Source of the DNA: Cladocopium goreaui
Lineage: Eukaryota > Sar > Dinophyceae > Suessiales > Symbiodiniaceae
DNA: 64,000 bases
Direction: 5' to 3'
NCBI GenBank assembly: GCA_947184155.2
Contig: CAMXCT020000461.1
Location: 106,120 to 170,119, forward strand
The position numbers and the translations under genes are program-made. Within the stretch, counting starts at the first letter, position 1; each line of letters opens with the position of its first letter. This document shows, in pieces, positions 21,715 to 32,524 of this stretch. The notes below the pieces were generated by a model. That model did no database searches. It was not told where the DNA came from and saw only the letters and a list, made by a program, of their open reading frames with translations.

Positions 21715-24700
21715 CCCGCCCATTTCCAGCCACTCCGTTGCACCCACGCCGTCCGCAGCCGTCCGCGCAATTCTCGCCCACCCATTTCCCGTCCGCAGCC
21801 GTCCGCGCAGCCAAGCTCGCTCATCCCCAGCGGCTTCTTCTCCCCAACTATTTCCAGCCACTCCCTTGCACCCACGCCGTCCGCAGCCATCCGCGAAATT
21901 CTCCCAACCCATTTCCCGTCCGCAGCCGTCCGCGCAGCCACGCTCTCTCATCTCCAGCGCCTTCGTCGTCTCCCCACCCATTTCCAGCCACTCCCTCGCA
22001 CCCACGCCGTCCGCAACCGTCCGCGCAATTCTCCCCACCCATTTGCCGTCCGCAGCCGTCCGCGCAGCCAAGCTCGCTCATCACCAGCGGCTTCTTCTCC
22101 CCATCCATTTCCAGACATGGCCCCCTTGCACCCACGCCGTCCGCAGCCGTGCGCACAATTCTCCGAACCCATTTCCCGTCCGCGACCGTCCGCGCAGCCG
22201 AGCTCGCTCATCACCAGCGGCTTCTTCTCCTCACCCATTTCTATCGCCACTCCCTTGCACCCACGCCGTCCGCAGCTGTCCGCGCAATTCTCCGCACCCA
22301 TTTCCCGTCCGCAACCGTCCGCGCAGCTAAGCTCGCACATCATCAGCGGCTTCTTCTCCCCCACCCATTTCCAGCCACTCCATTGCACCCACGCCGTCTG
22401 CAGCCGTCCGCGCAATTCTCCGCACCCATTTCCCGTCCGCAGCCGTCCCCACGGCCAAGCTCGCTGATCTCCATGCAGCGGCTTCTTCTCCCCACCCATT
22501 TCCAGCCACAACCTGGAACCCACCTGTCCGCAGCCGTCCGCGCAATTCTCCCAACCCATTTGCCGTCCGCAGCCGTCCGCGCAGCCAACCTCGCTCATCA
22601 TCAGCGGCTTCTTCTCCCCACCCATTTCCACCCACTCCCTTGCACCCACGCCGTCCGCAGCCGTCCACGCCATTCTCCCCACCCATGCCGTCCGCAGCCG
22701 TCCGCGCAGCCAAGCTCGCTCATCACCAGCGGCTTCTTCTCCCCACCATTACCCACCCATTTCCAGCGACTCCCTTGCACCCACGCCGTCCGCAACCGTC
22801 CGCGCACTTCTCCGCACCCATTGCCCGTCCGCAGCCGTCCGCGCAGCCAAGCTCCCTCATCACCGCTCTCCGCACCCATTTCCCGTCCGCAGCCGTCCGC
22901 GCACCCGAGCTCGCTCATCAGCGGCTTCTTCTCCCCACCCATTTCCAGCCACTCCCTTGCACCCACGCCGTCCGCAGCCGTCCGCGCAATTCTCCGCACC
23001 CATTTCCCGTCCGCAGCCGTCCGCGCAGCCAAGCTCGCTGATCTCCAGCGGCTTCTTCTCCCCACCCATTTCCAGCCACTCGATCCGTTGCACCCGCGCC
23101 ATCCGCAACCGTCCGCGCAATTCTCCGCACCCATTGCCCGTCCGCAGCCGTCAGCGCAGCCAAGCTCGCTCATCACCAACGGCTTCTTCTCCCCATCCAT
23201 TTCCAGCCAGTCAGTTGCACCCACGCCATCCGCAGCCGTCCACGCAATTCTCCGCACCCATTTCCCGTCCGCAGCCGTCCACGCAGCCAAGCTCTCCCCA
23301 CCCATTTGCCGTCCGCAGCCGTCCGCGCAGCCAAGCTCGCTCATCACCAGCGGCTTCTTCTCCCCATCCATTTCCAGCCACTCCCTTGGACCCACGCCGT
23401 CCGCAACCGTCTGCGCAATTCTCCGCACCCATTTCCCGTCCGCAGCCGTCCGCGGCCAAGCTCGCTCATCACCAGCGGCTTCTTCTCCCCACCCATTTCC
23501 AGCCACTCCGTTGCACCCACGCCGTCCGCAGCCTTCCGCACAGTTCTCCGCACCCATTTCCCATCCGCAGCCATCCGCGCAGCCGAGCTCGTTCATCACC
23601 AGCGGCTTCTTCTCCCCACCCATTTCCGGCCACCCCCTTGCACCCACGCTGTCCGCAGCCGTCCGCGCAATTCTCCGCACCCATTTCCCGTCCGCAGCCG
23701 TCCGCGCAGCCAAGCTCGCTGATCTCCATCGGCTTCTTCTCCCCAGCCATTTCCAGCCACTGCCTGGCACCCACGCCGTCCGCAGCCGTCCGCGCAGTTC
23801 TCCGCACCCATTTGCCGTCCGCAGCCGTCAGCGCAGCCAAGCTCGCTCATCACCAGCGGCTTCTTCTCCCCACCCATTTCCAGCAACTCCCTTGCACCTG
23901 CGCCATCCGCAACCGTCCGCGCACTTCTCCGCACCCATTGCCCGTCAGCTCGCTCATCACCAGCGGCTTCTTCTCCCCACCCGTTGCCGTTGCACCCACG
24001 CCGTCCGCAGCCGTCCGCGCAGTTCTCCGCACCCATTTGCCGTCCGCAGCCGTCCGCGCAGCTAAGCTCGCTCATCACCAGCGGCTTCTTCTCCCCACCC
24101 ATTTCCAGCCACTCCCTTGCACCTGCGCCATCCGCAACCGTCCGCGCACTTCTCCGCACCCATTGCCCATCCGCGACCGTCCGCGCAGCCAAGCTCGCTC
24201 ATCACCAGCGGCTTCTTCTCCCCACCCATTTCTAGCCACTCCGTTGTTCGCAACCGTCTGCGCACTTCTCCGCACCCATTGCCCGTTCGCAGCCGTCCGC
24301 GCAGCCAAGCTCGCTCATCACCAGCGGCTTCTCCCCACCCATTTCCAGCCACTCCGTTGCCCCCACGCCGTCCGCAGCCGTCCACGCAATTCTCCGCACC
24401 CATTTCCCGTCCGCAGCCGTTCACCAGCGGCTTCTTCCCCCAGCCACTCCCTTGCACCCACGCCGTGCCCCCACCCATTTGCCGTCCGCAGCCGTCCGCG
24501 CAGCCAAGCTCGCTCATCACCAGCGGCTTCTTCTCTCCGCACCCATTTGCCGTCCGCACCTGTCCGCGCAGCCAAGGTCGCTCATCACCAGCGACTTCTT
24601 CTCCCCATCCATTTCCAGCCACGCCGTTGCACTCGCGCCATCCACAACCGTCCGCGCAGTTCTCCGCATCCATTTGCCGTCCGCAGCCGTCCGCGCAGCC

Positions 24701-25704
24701 AAGCTCGCTCATCACCAGCGGCTTCTTCTCCCCACCCATTTCCAGCCACTCCGTTGCACCCACGCCGTCCGCAGCCGTCCACGCAGTTCTCCGCACCCAT
24801 TTGCCGTCCGCAGCCGTCCGCGCAGCCAAGCTCGCTCATCACCAGCGGCTTCTTCTCCCCACCCATTTCCAGCCACTCCGTTGCACCCACGCCGTCCGCA
24901 GCCATCCGCGCAGTTCTCCGCACCCATGCCGTCCGCAGCCGTCCGCAGCCGTCCGCCCAGCCAAGGTCGCTCATCACCAGTGGCTTCTTCTCCCCACCCA
25001 TTTCCAGCCACCCCCTTGCACCCACGCCGTCCGCAGCGGTCCGCGCAGTTCTCCGCACCCATTTGCCGTCCGCAGCCGTCCGCGCAGCCAAGGTCGCTCG
25101 TCACCAGCGGCTTCATCTCCCCACCCATTTCCAGCCACTCCGTTGCACCCACGCCAACCGCAGCCGTCCACGCAGTTCTCCGCACCCATTTGCCGTCCGC
25201 AGCTGTCCGCGCAGCCAAGGTCGCTCATCACCAACGGCTTCTTCTCTCAGCCGTCCGCGCAGTTCTCCGCACCCATTTGCCGTCCGCAGCCGTCCGCGCA
25301 GCCAAGGTCGCTCATCACCAGCGGCTTCTTCTCCCCACCCATTTCCAGCCGCCCCCTTGCACCCACGCCGTCCGCAGCCGTCCGCGCAGTTCTCCGCACC
25401 CATTTGCCGTCCGCAGCCGTCCGCGCAGCCAAGGTCGCTCATCACCAGCGGCTTCTCCCCACCCATTTCCAGCCACTCCGTTGCACCCACGCCGTCCGCA
25501 GCCGTCCACGCAGTTCTCCGCACCCATTTGCCGTCCGCAGCCGTCCGCGCAGCCAAGGTCGCTCATCACCAGCGGCTTCTTCTCTCCACCCATTTCCAGC
25601 CACCCCCTTGTACCCACGCCGTCCGCAGCCGTCCGCGCAGTTCTCCGGACCCATTTGCCGTCCGCAGCCGTCCGCGCAGCCAAGGTCGCTCATCACCAGC
25701 GGCT

Positions 25705-25812
25705 TCTTCCCTTTTCCTTCCTTTCCCATCCTTTCCCTTCCTTTCCCTTCCTGTCCCTTCCTTTCCCTTCCTGTCCTTTCCTTTCCTATCCTTTCCCTTC
25801 CTTTCCCTTCTC
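25705..25812 (+). repeat. TTTCCCTTCC array, copy 2, inside the satellite
   Basis: Eleven or so TTTCCCTTCC units placed exactly in the CTTCTTCTCCCC tract of one 127-bp unit. Confidence 0.9.
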
Positions 25813-26724
25813 CCCACCCGTTTCCAGCCACTCCGTTGCACCCACGCCGTCCGCAGCCATCCGCGCAGTTCTCCGCACCCATCCACGCAGTTCTCCGCAC
25901 CCATTTGCCGTCCGCAGCCGTCCGCGCAGCTAAGGTCGCTCATCACCAGCGGCTTCTTCTCCCCACCCATTTCCAGCCACTCCGTTGCACCCACGCCGTC
26001 CGCAGCCGTCCGCGCAGTTCTCCGCACCCATTTGCCGTCCGCAGCCGTCCGCGCAGCCAAGGTCGCTCATCACCAGCGGCTTCTTCTCCCCACCCATTTC
26101 CAGCCACTCCGTTGCACCCACGCCGTCCGCAGCCGTCCGCGCAGTTCTCCGCACCCATTTGCCGTCCGCAGCCGTCCGCGCAGCCAAGGTCGCTCATCAC
26201 CAGCGGCTTCTTCTCCCCACCCATTTCCAGCCACCCCCTTGCACCCACGCCGTCCGCAGCCGTCCGCGCAGTTCTCCGCACCCATTTGCCGTCCGCAGCC
26301 GTCCGCGCAGCCAAGGTCGCTCATCACCAGCGGCTTCTTCTCCCCACCCATTTCCAGCCACCCCCTTGCACCCACGCCGTCCACAGCCGTCCGCGCAGTT
26401 CTCCGCACCCATTTGTGTCCGCAGCCGTCCGCGCAGCCAAGGTCGCTCATCACCAGCGGCTTCTTCTCCCCACCCATTTCCAGCCACCCCCTTGCACCCA
26501 CGCCGTCCGCAGCCGTCCACGCAGTTCTCCGCACCCATTTGCCGTCCGCAGCCGTCCGCGCAGCCAAGGTCGCTCATCACCAGCGGCTTCTTCTCCCCAC
26601 CCATTTCCAGCCACCCCCTTGCACCCACGCCGTCCGCAGCCGTCCGCGCAGTTCTCCGCACCCATTTGCCGTCCGCAGCCGTCCGCGCAGCCAAGGTCGC
26701 TCATCACCAGCGGCTTCTTCTCCC

Positions 26725-26726
26725 CA
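26725..26726. other. Left copy of CA target-site duplication
   Basis: CA just left of the element; its partner is 41281-41282. One CA is present at this place in uninterrupted satellite units. Confidence 0.7.
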
Positions 26727-26761
26727 CTTAGATGAGCTGGCTGGTTGCTAAGTACTTAAGA
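26727..26761 (+). repeat. Left terminal inverted repeat
   Basis: CTTAGATGAGCTGGCTGGTT then GCTAAGTACTTAAGA. Against the reverse complement of 41246-41280 the first nine bases are identical and 28 of 35 match without gaps. Confidence 0.8.
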
Positions 26762-26772
26762 CCTTTAGCATG

Positions 26773-26845
26773 TTTAGCTACATGCCTGGTAACCCCTTAT
26801 AGAGGCTTAGCTAATTATTAGCTAACTTTGCTAAACCTGCTAAGC
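26773..26845. promoter_or_regulatory. Left subterminal TTAGCTAA pair
   Basis: The 8-bp palindrome TTAGCTAA lies at 26807-26814 and 26818-26825, 11 bp apart (one helical turn), among other TTAGC and GCTAA half sites. CACTA elements carry subterminal transposase-binding repeats; a similar role is inferred. Confidence 0.55.
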
Positions 26846-27352
26846 TCCTTTTTTTGAAGGCATCCAATAGAGAAAAAAAATAAACTGAAAGGAAAAAATG
26901 GAAAAAAACAATTCAGCATTTGGACCCAATGCTGGTGTTTTTATTTTTTATTTTCTGTCGTCTGTCCAATGCAAATGTGATCAGTGTGTTTTTCAATTTT
27001 CTTTTAAGGTGGTGTGGTGAAAACTGTCAATGACAAAGAACAAAAAGTTAAACCACTGGCTTGGCCAACTATGAACACATGTGTTCATTATTTTGTGGAA
27101 AAAACATCAAGGGCACACTCATTTTGTGGTATAGGATCATGAAATTGTGCAAGTCCCTGAATCACAGGAATTATGCAGGTATAGCACTGGGTGCTTTACA
27201 ATGGCATGTAGCACTGGGTGCTTTGCAATGGCATGTAGCACTGGGTGCTCTGTGCTGATGAAATCCATGTGTGAAAACAGCTGGGTGCATCTGTTGGATT
27301 CTGCAGGCTGCCTTTTTTCCATTGGGCATGGTGCTGGAAATCTGCATATGTG
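26846..27352. other. Left non-coding region of the element
   Basis: AT-rich sequence downstream of gene A (the transposase gene). It contains three evenly spaced AGCACTGGGTGCT copies and no supported gene. Confidence 0.55.
27183..27249. promoter_or_regulatory. Palindrome cluster 1 (AGCACTGGGTGCT x3)
   Basis: Exact copies at 27183, 27210 and 27237, spaced exactly 27 bp, in the gap beyond the stop of gene A. Confidence 0.75.
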
Positions 27353-29413
27353 TCATCTGGCCGAGAAGGGGGTCAAAGTTGTGATGCCTTTAGTGCTTTG
27401 GGTCCAATACACTGGTGCCAGAACTTGGTTCAAAGGGTATGCCATCTGCTGTTCAGTGTCATGCCACACACAGTGCTTGGGGCCAGTGGAGAGTAAAGAA
27501 AACATGTGGATGATGCATACATCTTCTCCTTGGAAAGACAAGAAGCAAACAACAATGCCAGCTTCAAATGGTGGCCTGGCTGTGCATTGCAGCAAGACTG
27601 CATCACCACGACTGCAAGTGGCATTGTGCTGGATTCTGGCAGAAAAAGATGTCCACATGTCTTGGGCATGTGAGGCTGCATGGGGCCAAATTGCCAGGCC
27701 ATATGGCCAAAGCTTCTTGGGAGCCCTGGTGGGTTCAAGCAGGCCAATGGACATGTCAAACGGCTTGGAGATGGACAGCTCTTTGGCTAGCAACTCCTCC
27801 ATGATGGACCTTTCCATGGCTGTGGTGTTCTGGATGGCAGCAGCTAGCTGCCCCACCACTTTGTTCTTCCTTTCCATGGAAAAACAATTTGGCAAAATGC
27901 CATGGTTTGCAAAGTTGGAAGCCACATGCAACAGCCAATGGTGCTTCCTGATCATTGGCCAGCCAAGATCTTTCCAAGTGGCCAGGCATTTTTCCACCTG
28001 CTTGGCCAAAGCATCTGGTGTGGCTAAGTGGTGCCAAGTGGCTTGGAACAATTCAACCAAATGTACCAAGTCTTGGAAGCAATGGGCTGCAGCTTTGTGG
28101 GCTGTGTCTTCAGCTTTAATGGCATCCAAAAAATGGTCCAGCAGTGGCAGCAAAGTCAACAATTCTGAAGCTGTGCAAGAGAACTTGGAGGACTTCTTGT
28201 GTTTGTCAACTCTTTTTTGTTGAAAGAGTGCTGCAGGCTTGAAATTGTGGAAGGCATGTGGCACATGCCAGCAAGAAAGCCAACCCTCTAATGTGGCCCA
28301 GCAATCCAAGGCTTCAAGCAAATTGTAAATGCAAAGGGACATGACCCCTTGGCACAACAAAGCATGCATCCAGTCATGGAAAATGATTTTGGTTGGGCGC
28401 ACAACTTCCTGCAAGGATCTGTCTGCCAGGATTGCATGTGGTGAAAAAGTGATCCCACAAGCTTGCTCCCATTTCTTGAATTGGGCAGCTGACACAGTGG
28501 TGGACCTGGTGGCCATTCTGGCCCAGCTGTCCCAAATTTCAACATCTTGGTTGATTTGTAAACCTGTATGCTTTGTGTATGAAGATATGGTTGCCACTTG
28601 GCCATCCTCATCTTGGCTTCCTTTGGCTAAAAAGACATTCTTACACAAAGAGCAGAACCTGGAACCACTGTCTCCTTTCATGGACAATGCAAACTTATGG
28701 GCAGCTCCATCCATGATGAAAAAGCCAAGGTGCAAGAACACTCTGGTGTATGCTTTGGCAGCACTGATGTCTTGTGGCTCTTCTAACTGGGGTCCTTGAA
28801 GATGAAGAAAGCAAGTATTGAACCAGTGGCACAAAATTGCTTTCAGCAATTGGCTCAAGTGGCCATCTACATTGGCAATGGTGGAAGATCTGACTATGCA
28901 AAGTGTCACCCAAGCATCTGCATTTTGCAGATGGGTGTGAAATTCTTTAATGCTGGCATAAATTGCCCAAACTTTTCTGGCTGTGATTGGTGCCAACACA
29001 TTACCTGGTGTCACTTCATCTGCATAGACCACCAAATGAAGCTTCTGCTGGCACTGTGCCATGGTTTTCGACAACAGCTGGTACCATGGACCTCCTTGCT
29101 TGTACACCAATTGGAGAAAAGTGCACAGATTCGTGCACTGCACTGGCATGGTTTGCCCATCCAATGTGACCAAATCAAAATCTATCAGCAATGGTCCAGA
29201 ACTGGTCTTCTGCTTGGTGAGTGCTTGGTTTGCCTCTTGCATGTTCTTTCTGGAGTGCAACTCTGGAACACCTTCTTCTTTCACAAATTTCAAGACTTGT
29301 TCCAAGGAACTCTTGGACATGTATGGCACAGACTTTCTCAGGTGGCTGAGCTTGGCCAACTTGGTAGGCCTGTCTTCCATGGCTTCTTTCTTGGTACTGG
29401 AGCTTGGTGGCAT
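27353..29413 (-). CDS. Gene A: TNP2-like transposase
   Basis: A 686-residue intronless frame from the ATG at 29413 (MPPSSSTKKEAMEDRP); an upstream extension to 29503 would need a GTG start. Likely catalyses excision and insertion of the element. Visible marks: YADEVTPGNVL (D132) followed by RKVWAIYASIKEF; MDGAAHKFALSMKGDSGSRF (D235) with a CSLC pair (C254, C257); FHDWMH (D347), recalling the D-x-MH motif of Transposase_21; and KHHWLLH followed by FSMERKNK (E514), recalling the K-H-H-x-L-x-H and FExKH stretch of En/Spm transposases. Which acidic residues are catalytic is inference. It is the most downstream gene of the minus-strand array. Palindromes flank it 104 bp past the stop and 166 bp before the start. 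No disabling change is seen. A CACTA-like but dinoflagellate-specific clade is the best placement. Confidence 0.7.
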   Translation of the reverse strand: MPPSSSTKKEAMEDRPTKLAKLSHLRKSVPYMSKSSLEQVLKFVKEEGVPELHSRKNMQEANQALTKQKTSSGPLLIDFDLVTLDGQTMPVQCTNLCTFLQLVYKQGGPWYQLLSKTMAQCQQKLHLVVYADEVTPGNVLAPITARKVWAIYASIKEFHTHLQNADAWVTLCIVRSSTIANVDGHLSQLLKAILCHWFNTCFLHLQGPQLEEPQDISAAKAYTRVFLHLGFFIMDGAAHKFALSMKGDSGSRFCSLCKNVFLAKGSQDEDGQVATISSYTKHTGLQINQDVEIWDSWARMATRSTTVSAAQFKKWEQACGITFSPHAILADRSLQEVVRPTKIIFHDWMHALLCQGVMSLCIYNLLEALDCWATLEGWLSCWHVPHAFHNFKPAALFQQKRVDKHKKSSKFSCTASELLTLLPLLDHFLDAIKAEDTAHKAAAHCFQDLVHLVELFQATWHHLATPDALAKQVEKCLATWKDLGWPMIRKHHWLLHVASNFANHGILPNCFSMERKNKVVGQLAAAIQNTTAMERSIMEELLAKELSISKPFDMSIGLLEPTRAPKKLWPYGLAIWPHAASHAQDMWTSFSARIQHNATCSRGDAVLLQCTARPPFEAGIVVCFLSFQGEDVCIIHMFSLLSTGPKHCVWHDTEQQMAYPLNQVLAPVYWTQSTKGITTLTPFSAR

Positions 29414-29578
29414 GATTTGAAAAGGAAAAGAGTTTGTTGCAACACACAAACTGACCATATGCAAAACACAAACAAGGAGCAAATTTGTAGTTTCCATCCT
29501 CACATGTCATTGGCTTGTCTTGTATCTTGAAGCTTGCCTTGAAATATAGCAGTGGTATGGCAAAAATCCAAGGTTGAA

Positions 29579-29630
29579 AGCACTGGGTGCTGGGAAATAT
29601 GCATAGCATGCTGTGGAAGCACTGGGTGCT
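29579..29630. promoter_or_regulatory. Palindrome cluster 2 (x2)
   Basis: AGCACTGGGTGCT at 29579-29591 and 29618-29630, in the gap between genes A and B. Confidence 0.75.
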
Positions 29631-29991
29631 GCAAAAGAACAAAAGAAGCATCACTCACTCCATGCAATTGGCAATGCGCATGCCATTGATTTTGTGCAAA
29701 CTAAAGCCATGCCAAGCTGCTAACATCATTTTTGTCATCTTGGCTGGTAGTGCACCAGATGCTGCCAAGACTGGCACATGTATGGGAACATGTGGTACCC
29801 AGCTAGCAAAGGTGTTGCCCCTGGTTGCAGCAGAAAATACTTGAGCTGGACAATTTGCTGTTGGTGTTGGAACTGGGCAACACCTTTGCGCTTGACCCTT
29901 GGGTCCAGGCTTTTGCTCTGGCCCAAACTGTGGCTAGCTGCCTGGCCTTTGGTGGCCACTCACTGGCTCCTTGCTCACTCCTTTTTGGTGG

Positions 29992-31398
29992 CTACTTGTT
30001 CTTCTTGGTTGGCTTCATGGTTTTGGCTCTCTTCTGGGCATGGTACCATTGGAGCCAGGCTTCCCTTCCTGGTAGCCTTAACCCTCTGAAAGTGGCCTTC
30101 CTGCAGTCTTCACACCCTTTGGCTGCTCCTCTGCACCTGCTGCACCCAAGCACATTGGGCAAGGTTGGTGGCTGGCTTGCCTGGGCCCTGTGGGGAGCTG
30201 GCCTTTTCATGGCCTTGGCCTTCACTGTTGCTGCTGGCTTGGCCTTTGGTCCAGGCTTGGTCTTTGCCTTGGCCTTGGCCTTGCTTGCTGGAGCAACATG
30301 GTCACCTACCAGCTTCTGGTAAGCTTCCTTTTCAAAGTCTTCCAGGGACTTGGCCTGCTGCTGCTCTGGCTGGCTTGGTGGCTGCTCTGTGGAGCTGGCA
30401 GGGGCACTGATGGGAACAAGCTGTGCTTCACTGGGATTGGCCACAGCCATCACACTTGGAGGTGTGGCAACAAGTGGCAAAGAATTGGTCACAGCAGGTG
30501 TGCTCAAGCTTGGCCTCTGATTTGCAAGTGTGGCAGCCACAGGCAAAAGACTGGCCACAGCAGGTGTGCTCAAGCTTTGACTCTGGCTTCTCATCATTTG
30601 CTGCATGTCAGCCATGCAAGCCTTCATAGTCTGGCACACAGCACTGGCCTCTTGTGTCAAGCTTTGCCCTTGGGTTGGGGTAGGTGGCTGTGCAACCTTG
30701 AGCAAGTTGGAAGTGCTTCTGACTGGCACATGGTGCTGAGTCAAGGAAGCCAGGTCTTCCAAAAACCTGGGTTCAGGTGGGCCTTGCTGGTAGCAAGCTT
30801 TCAACTGGTCACTGCTCAAGCTGTCTGGGTGGCTGGGGTACACATTCATGGAAGGGGCTCCTGCTGGAGGCGGAACCTTGTAGGATGCAAACATTTGTGC
30901 AAAGTGTTGGCTCCACTGGTAGATGCACTGGTACAGTGGCATCTTCCCTCCTTTCTTCAAATGAAAGTGTAGCAGTATGGCAACACAAACCTTTTTGGTG
31001 GATTCTTTCAAAGCCTGGACACCCAAAGTTCGCAGCCTTGCAACCAGCACATGGCTGGCCTCCCAGCTGGTCTTGGTTTCCAAACTTTGCCAATCACTTG
31101 CTGTCAGAAAATTGGACAAATTGTCCAACTGTTGTGGAGCCACTTGGGTCTTCAAGTTGGAATCATCTTGGCTGGCCCACTTGTCAACCACTTTCTGCAA
31201 GTTCTGGACCAAAGGCTGTGGCAAAGTGGAATTGTCCAAGGCTTGGTACAAGTCCACCATTTGTTTGGCTTGTGGCTTGGTGCCCAAACCCAGAAGCTTT
31301 TGCTCCAGCAAGGTGGCCAACTGGGCCCCCAGCTGTGGCCTAGCTATCACCAACACTTGTGTATGGCTGAATTCTTCTATCCAAGCTTGCACACTCAT
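29992..31398 (-). CDS. Gene B: Cys-knuckle protein of the transposon
   Basis: 468 residues in one exon, starting at ATG 31398 (MSVQAWIEEFSHTQVLVIAR). The first 190 residues look globular (for example KKVCVAILLHFHLKKGGKMP and YQWSQHFAQMFASYK). The middle is low-complexity Ser/Pro/Ala/Gln with repeated SLSTPAV segments. Residues 375-405 are a Lys/Ala/Pro-rich basic stretch (KAKAKAKTKPGPKAKPAA). Near the C-terminus is GCSRCRGAAKGCEDCRK, a CX2C-X6-CX2C knuckle at C419, C422, C429 and C432, followed by GLRLPGREAW. The design suggests nucleic-acid binding in the nucleus, perhaps as the accessory protein that binds element DNA, as TNPA does for En/Spm; that role is inference. I recall similar Cys motifs in dinoflagellate proteins but cannot verify it. 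No frame damage is seen. Confidence 0.65.
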   Translation of the reverse strand: MSVQAWIEEFSHTQVLVIARPQLGAQLATLLEQKLLGLGTKPQAKQMVDLYQALDNSTLPQPLVQNLQKVVDKWASQDDSNLKTQVAPQQLDNLSNFLTASDWQSLETKTSWEASHVLVARLRTLGVQALKESTKKVCVAILLHFHLKKGGKMPLYQCIYQWSQHFAQMFASYKVPPPAGAPSMNVYPSHPDSLSSDQLKACYQQGPPEPRFLEDLASLTQHHVPVRSTSNLLKVAQPPTPTQGQSLTQEASAVCQTMKACMADMQQMMRSQSQSLSTPAVASLLPVAATLANQRPSLSTPAVTNSLPLVATPPSVMAVANPSEAQLVPISAPASSTEQPPSQPEQQQAKSLEDFEKEAYQKLVGDHVAPASKAKAKAKTKPGPKAKPAATVKAKAMKRPAPHRAQASQPPTLPNVLGCSRCRGAAKGCEDCRKATFRGLRLPGREAWLQWYHAQKRAKTMKPTKKNK

Positions 31399-31702
31399 GG
31401 CACAGTGAAACAGCAGTGGTCACACAGAGCACTAGGAGCTGAAAGCCAATGCTGCCAACATGGTTCCTGCATTTTGGGAAGCAAGTCATCTTGGCCAAAG
31501 ATAGTTCATTGGAGGATAGATCATGGAAATAGGAAAGCTGATGTTAAGAAACCACTGTGTGGTTGTACCAGCAGCAATAAAGGAAAAGAATGACTGGAAG
31601 GTAATGAAAAATAGAAAGAACAATTGCCAATAAGTGTGTGTGAACAAGTATTTCACCAGGATTGTCTGACAGGATTCTGGAATAAGTATTTAATGCAAAG
31701 AA

Positions 31703-31881
31703 AGCACTGGGTGCTTGGCAATGAGAAATTGCGAGCACATGGGTGCTAACCTATGTGTAGAAAGCACTGGGTGCTAGCCTAATGATCCCTGGTGTATATA
31801 CAAGTGAAAGCACTGGGTGCTGTTACAGTAAGAAGTATTTTTTGCCATTTATGGACCAATGGCTATAGAGCACTGGGTGCT
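31703..31881. promoter_or_regulatory. Palindrome cluster 3 (x4)
   Basis: Exact AGCACTGGGTGCT at 31703, 31763, 31809 and 31869, plus a variant with one extra base at 31734. The gap between genes B and C. Confidence 0.75.
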
Positions 31882-32020
31882 GTTATATCAAGAAAGCAGC
31901 AGGCATGGAATGAAGATGGGTTGAGCAAACCTGGTACATGTTGACATGGGTGCAGGGGATGCAATACTCTTTTTCCCTTTGGCTTCAGCTCTGTGGCTGG
32001 TCTGGTCTTGGCTCCTTGGC

Positions 32021-32409
32021 CTACCACCTCCAAGTGATGCAGCCATTCTTCTGGATGCTTTTGCTCCATGGCTCACCACAGTGGCTGCAGTGGGTTCTGG
32101 TCTGGAGGCGGTTCAGCCACACCCTGGAGGTGTGGCACTTCTGGCAAGCCACACTCAGGTGGTAGAGCATGGACTGGAAGCCCATGGTGGTCGCCTGCAA
32201 CAGTAAGCCAAGAAGATATGCTTGGATCAATGTTCTCAATGCAGTGGTGCCTTGGTCTTCTTGTTGGTTTTCATGGCCTGGTGCTTCTTCATGGCCTTCT
32301 TGGCAGCAGCTGGCCTTTGCATGGCCTTGGGCCCTTTGGATCCTTTGGTGTTCCCTTTCATGGCCTTGGTGGCCTTCATGGCTGCCATGGCTTTCATGGC
32401 CTTTCCCAT
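32021..32409 (-). CDS. Gene C: Lys/Ala/Met-rich protein with zinc-ribbon-like Cys pairs
   Basis: Two exons joined by a 56-nt intron: exon 1 is 32409-32251 (MGKAMKAMAAMKATKAMKGN to KTNKKTK), exon 2 is 32194-32021. The intron begins GC and ends TTGCAG before G; both sides are phase 0, giving 110 residues. Residues 1-53 are a highly basic KAM-type tail. The second part, starting ATTMGFQSMLYHLSVACQKC, holds two CX2C pairs (CQKC at about 70-73, CSHC at about 89-92), spaced like a zinc ribbon, and ends WSKSIQKNGCITWRW. Without splicing, the KAM frame stops at once, and the overlapping His-rich frame is its shadow. A small chromatin- or DNA-binding protein is plausible. The 3' end may be longer if another intron exists. 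Confidence 0.5.
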
Positions 32410-32524
32410 GGTCAGGTTCTGGTAGGCTTGGAGCAGTGGGCTGGTGTCTCTGCTTGGCTGGAGCCAGTGCCTTGCAGAAAAGCACTGGGCTGAACAAGAG
32501 AGGAAACACATGGTGGCTAAATTA

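Larger units (their letters stand above)
21715..26726 (+). repeat. 127-bp satellite, left part
   Basis: About 40 units of 127 bp containing CCCCACCCATTTCCAGCCAC, CCACGCCGTCCGCAGCCGTC, TTCTCCGCACCCATTTGCCG and TCGCTCATCACCAGCGGCTT. Minus-strand starts at 25943, 26070 and 26197 give the 127-bp spacing. Units become progressively more uniform to the right; deletion variants are common before 24600. Because 127 is one more than a multiple of 3 and the unit has no plus-strand stop, frames of up to 1264 codons appear. The array is interrupted at 26726/26727 by the mobile element and resumes at 41281. Confidence 0.95.

Noticed and set aside
22957..26751. A 1264-codon plus-strand open frame and its 700-870 codon neighbours
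   Set aside because: They are translations of the 127-bp satellite in rotating frames; the unit simply lacks stops. There is no gene-like start, splice or domain signal.
26725..26761. Canonical CACTA termini
   Set aside because: The left border can be read CACTTAG but the right border ends CTAAGCA, so CAC is not part of an inverted repeat; the ends are CTTAG...CTAAG.
27147..28223. Plus-strand 358-residue frame opposite gene A
   Set aside because: Shadow of the transposase frame; motifs are present only on the minus strand.
32021..32509. His-rich 163-residue frame in gene C
   Set aside because: Frame shadow of the KAM-rich exon; removing the 56-nt GC...AG intron links the KAM frame to the Cys-pair exon instead.
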